Assembly (NCBI RefSeq): GCF_016793485.1
Contig: NZ_JAEULZ010000005.1
Span: 25,907 to 89,906 of the forward strand
DNA: 64,000 nt
From: Mesorhizobium sp.
GTDB lineage: Bacteria > Pseudomonadota > Alphaproteobacteria > Rhizobiales > Rhizobiaceae
Reading direction: 5' to 3'
Below, in pieces: positions 61,889 to 64,000 of the stretch. The notes beneath the pieces were generated by a model. It did no database searches and was not told the DNA's origin. It saw only the letters and a list, made by a program, of their open reading frames with translations. A program made the translations under genes and the position numbers. The stretch's first letter is position 1. Each line of letters opens with the position of its first letter.

Positions 61889-62896
61889 ATGAGCATCATG
61901 ATCAAGCAGGCCCCGCTCACCGAGCAGGAGATGGTTGCCGAGGCCGAGAAGGCGCTGGCGGACATTTCCCGGATAAGAGAGGGCGTCGGCAAGGTCATCT
62001 TCGGCCAGGAAAGCGTCGTCGAGCGCACGCTGGTCGCGCTTCTCGCCGGCGGTCACGCGCTGCTGGTCGGCGTTCCCGGCCTCGCCAAGACCAAGCTGGT
62101 GGAAACGCTCGGCGTCGTGCTCGGCCTCGATGCCCGCCGCATCCAGTTCACGCCGGACCTGATGCCTTCCGACATCATCGGCTCGGAGGTGATGGAGCAG
62201 GACGAGCATGGCAAGCGCTCCTTCCGCTTCATTTCCGGCCCGATCTTCGCCCAGCTCCTGATGGCCGACGAGATCAACCGCGCCAGCCCGCGCACCCAGT
62301 CGGCGCTGTTGCAGTCCATGCAGGAGTACCACGTCACCGTCGCCGGTGTGCGCCATGACCTGCCCGCGCCCTTCCACGTGCTCGCGACCCAGAACCCGCT
62401 GGAGCAGGAAGGCACCTACCCGCTGCCCGAGGCGCAGCTCGACCGTTTCCTGATGCAGATCGACATCCTCTATCCGGAGATCGAGGCCGAACGGCGCATC
62501 CTGATTGAAACGACCGGCGTCGAGGACAGCCGCGCCGAAAACGTGCTCACTCCCGTTCGCCTCAAGGAGATCCAGACGCTCATCCGCCGCATGCCGGTGC
62601 CCGAAAGCGTCGTCGACGCGATCCTGAAGCTCGTTCGTTCGGCGCGCCCCGGCCAGGGCAATGCCGAGGCGGACAAGCATGTCGCATGGGGGCCTGGCCC
62701 GCGCGCTTCGCAGGCCCTTACGCTCTGCGCCCGCGCCCGCGCCCTCTATGAGGGGCGGCTGGCGCCATCGATCGACGACATCCACGCGCTGGCCGAGCCT
62801 GTCCTGCAGCATCGCATGGCGCTGACCTTCGCCGCGCGCGCCGAAGGGATGACCGTGCGGGACGTCATCGCAAGGCTGGTGAAGGCACAGGCTTGA
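61889..62896 (+). CDS. MoxR-family AAA+ ATPase
   Basis: A 335-residue AAA+ protein: Walker A GVPGLAKTKLVET (about 58-70), Walker B LLMADEINRASPRTQSALLQSM (in pieces), sensor 1 ATQNPLEQEGTYPLPEAQLDRF and lid domain. MoxR proteins act as chaperone-like factors with partner DUF58/VWA proteins, here encoded next. AGGAG is six bases before the ATG. The genetic order moxR-DUF58-(DUF4159) is typical in alphaproteobacteria. Confidence 0.93.
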   Translation: MSIMIKQAPLTEQEMVAEAEKALADISRIREGVGKVIFGQESVVERTLVALLAGGHALLVGVPGLAKTKLVETLGVVLGLDARRIQFTPDLMPSDIIGSEVMEQDEHGKRSFRFISGPIFAQLLMADEINRASPRTQSALLQSMQEYHVTVAGVRHDLPAPFHVLATQNPLEQEGTYPLPEAQLDRFLMQIDILYPEIEAERRILIETTGVEDSRAENVLTPVRLKEIQTLIRRMPVPESVVDAILKLVRSARPGQGNAEADKHVAWGPGPRASQALTLCARARALYEGRLAPSIDDIHALAEPVLQHRMALTFAARAEGMTVRDVIARLVKAQA

Positions 62897-62943
62897 TCAG
62901 GGCGGCGCTGAGCATGGCATCCCGCCCGGCGGGGACCCGATAG

Positions 62944-63849
62944 ATGCCGCGGATCGGCGAAGCCACCGCTCCCGTCGGAACCAGCGATGCGCTTGCGCGA
63001 GGGCGTCTGCGCGCCTCGCTCGTGCCGGACCTGTTGGTCGAGGCTCGCCGCATCGTCAACACCGTCATCAGCGGCTGGCATGGCCGAAAGAAGCGCGGCA
63101 TCGGCGAGAACTTCTGGCAGTTCCGGCCTTTCGTCGAAGGCGACGCCATGGCGCGCATCGACTGGCGCCGTTCCGCGCGAGACGACCATACCTATGTGCG
63201 CGACCGCGAGTGGGAAGCCGCCCACACCGCCTGGCTGTGGGCCGACCCTTCGCCCTCCATGCTCTACAAGTCGGCGGGCGCGACCGTATCCAAGGAATCG
63301 CGCGCGCTGGTGCTGATACTGGCGCTTGCCGAACTTCTGTCGCGCAGCGGCGAGCGCATCGCGTGGCCGGGGCTGACCGATCCTTTCACCGCCCGCAACG
63401 GTGCCGAACGGCTCGCCTCTCATCTCTCGCACGGCGCCAGCCTTCCGACACGACCCGACCTCTCGAACATCCGCCGCTTCTCCGACATCATCCTGGCCAG
63501 CGATTTCCTCGATCCGCCGGAAGAGATCATGGCCTGGCTTGACGTATTGGCGCGCCATGGCGTGCGCGCCCACCTGATCGAGGTCGCCGACCCGGCCGAG
63601 GAAGCGTTTCCCTATGCCGGGCGCACCGAATTCGCCGACCCTGAGACGGGCCAGAAGCTGACCGCCGGCCGCGCCGAGGCGATCCGCGACGACTATCGCC
63701 TCGCCTATTCTGCGCGACGCGAGGAACTGATCCGCTGGTGCAAGCGGCTCGGCTGGAGCTACACCGTCAACCACACTGACCGCCTCGCCTCCGAGGCGCT
63801 GGTGCGCGTGCATATGGCCATGGCCGCAGAGGCCGGAGTGGGGCGGTGA
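62944..63849 (+). CDS. DUF58 domain protein
   Basis: A 301-residue protein with the DUF58 core: RKKRGIGENFWQFRPFVEGD, then RIDWRRSARDDHTYVRDREWE and WLWADPSPSM (a VWA-like start). It is the usual partner of MoxR, possibly acting on peptidoglycan-linked or membrane protein complexes. Its TGA overlaps the next ATG by one base (TGATG). Confidence 0.9.
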   Translation: MPRIGEATAPVGTSDALARGRLRASLVPDLLVEARRIVNTVISGWHGRKKRGIGENFWQFRPFVEGDAMARIDWRRSARDDHTYVRDREWEAAHTAWLWADPSPSMLYKSAGATVSKESRALVLILALAELLSRSGERIAWPGLTDPFTARNGAERLASHLSHGASLPTRPDLSNIRRFSDIILASDFLDPPEEIMAWLDVLARHGVRAHLIEVADPAEEAFPYAGRTEFADPETGQKLTAGRAEAIRDDYRLAYSARREELIRWCKRLGWSYTVNHTDRLASEALVRVHMAMAAEAGVGR

Positions 63850-64000
63850 TGGCGGTTTCGTTTCAGTACTCCCCCCCTCCGTCTCGACCCGATGGGTCGA
63901 GCCACCTCCCCCCCATTTCATGGGCGGGAGGATACAGAGTCCTGCGACGTCCGCGATTAGCCTATTCTCCACCCCACTTAGTGGGGGGGAGGTGGCTCGA
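63849..64000 (+). CDS. Start of the gene after DUF58, invaded by a palindromic repeat (partial)
   Basis: An ATG overlapping the DUF58 stop opens a frame that stays open to the window end (50 codons). Only the first six or seven codons (MAVSFQ) look like normal coding sequence, then the repeat begins. In related genomes a DUF4159-type membrane protein follows DUF58, so this is probably its 5' end, either disrupted or carrying a translated repeat. Sequence to the right decides. Confidence 0.45.
   Translation, partial: MAVSFQYSPPPSRPDGSSHLPPISWAGGYRVLRRPRLAYSPPHLVGGRWL
63871..64000. repeat. Palindromic repeat element, continues past the window
   Basis: TCGAGCCACCTCCCCCCC (63897-63914) and its perfect 18-bp inverse (63983-64000) flank about 70 bp. 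CTCGACCC-GAT-GGGTCGAG (63883-63901) adds an outer hairpin. The C/G-rich arms and CCACC/GGTGG cores relate it to the element inside uvrB. No transposase is present. Confidence 0.75.

Noticed and set aside
1-64000. CRISPR arrays, prophage, insertion sequences, tRNA or rRNA genes
   Set aside because: Scanned on both strands; no regularly spaced repeats, transposase or integrase genes, or tRNA T-loop motifs in a plausible cloverleaf were found.

Overview
The window looks like a chromosomal segment of a Rhizobiales (Hyphomicrobiales) alphaproteobacterium, most like Mesorhizobium or a related Phyllobacteriaceae genus. The grounds are the high GC content, the gene neighbourhoods (ubiK/lgt/pgeF/prs, rplY-pth-ychF, petABC, DUF1285-NUDIX-CCA transferase facing moxR-DUF58), BA14K and Omp25/31-type envelope proteins, DUF1344, a UvrB with long extensions, and two kinds of palindromic repeat that I recognise from rhizobial genomes. 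The genus is an inference. I saw no rRNA, tRNA, CRISPR array, phage genes or transposase.

Layout. 0-9 kb: the end of a CNNM/CorC-type membrane protein, a flavin reductase facing its likely HxlR regulator, a thioesterase, a translationally coupled three-gene catabolic operon (GMC oxidoreductase, enolase-superfamily enzyme, GarR-like reductase), a frameshifted lipid kinase, a 0.5 kb gene-free stretch and a DUF3137 membrane protein. 9-13 kb: uvrB, whose N-terminal extension carries a palindromic repeat translated in frame, then an RsuA-type pseudouridine synthase. 13-19 kb: an envelope and stress region with two secreted proteins sharing a Cys/His motif, a three-Kazal lipoprotein, two cold-shock genes with long structured leaders, a BA14K protein, a metallo-hydrolase, an outer-membrane barrel and a glycine-rich hydrophobic protein. 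19-25 kb: ilvE facing a PetP/PetR-like pair, cardiolipin synthase, and an EnvZ-like kinase.

24.6-38 kb: housekeeping genes (glycosyltransferase, csaA, ubiK, lgt, midA-like methyltransferase, pgeF, prs, rplY, pth, ychF) interrupted by three type II toxin-antitoxin modules, each with a perfect or near-perfect palindrome before the antitoxin. 39-44 kb: a sugar ABC importer with a zinc dehydrogenase, divergent from a GntR-type regulator that has two DNA-binding domains. 44-50.7 kb: CorA, two MaoC hydratases, a GT8 transferase, apt, and petABC for the cytochrome bc1 complex. 51-56 kb: a pair of ABC half-transporters with small conserved neighbours, and trmL, which appears to start at CTG. 56-64 kb: hemF, DUF1344 and DUF1059 proteins, CCA-adding enzyme, NUDIX and DUF1285 genes, then moxR-DUF58 and the start of a third gene into which a second palindromic repeat has inserted.

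Links between regions: PetP/PetR homologues at 20 kb and petABC at 48-51 kb may form a regulator-target pair in one window. Most regulatory proteins sit beside a visible palindrome that is a plausible operator. No large unknown system is evident. The least explained items are the Cys/His-motif secreted proteins, the Kazal lipoprotein, the M24 protein lacking its metal ligands, the tandem-HTH regulator, and the coding use of palindromic repeats.
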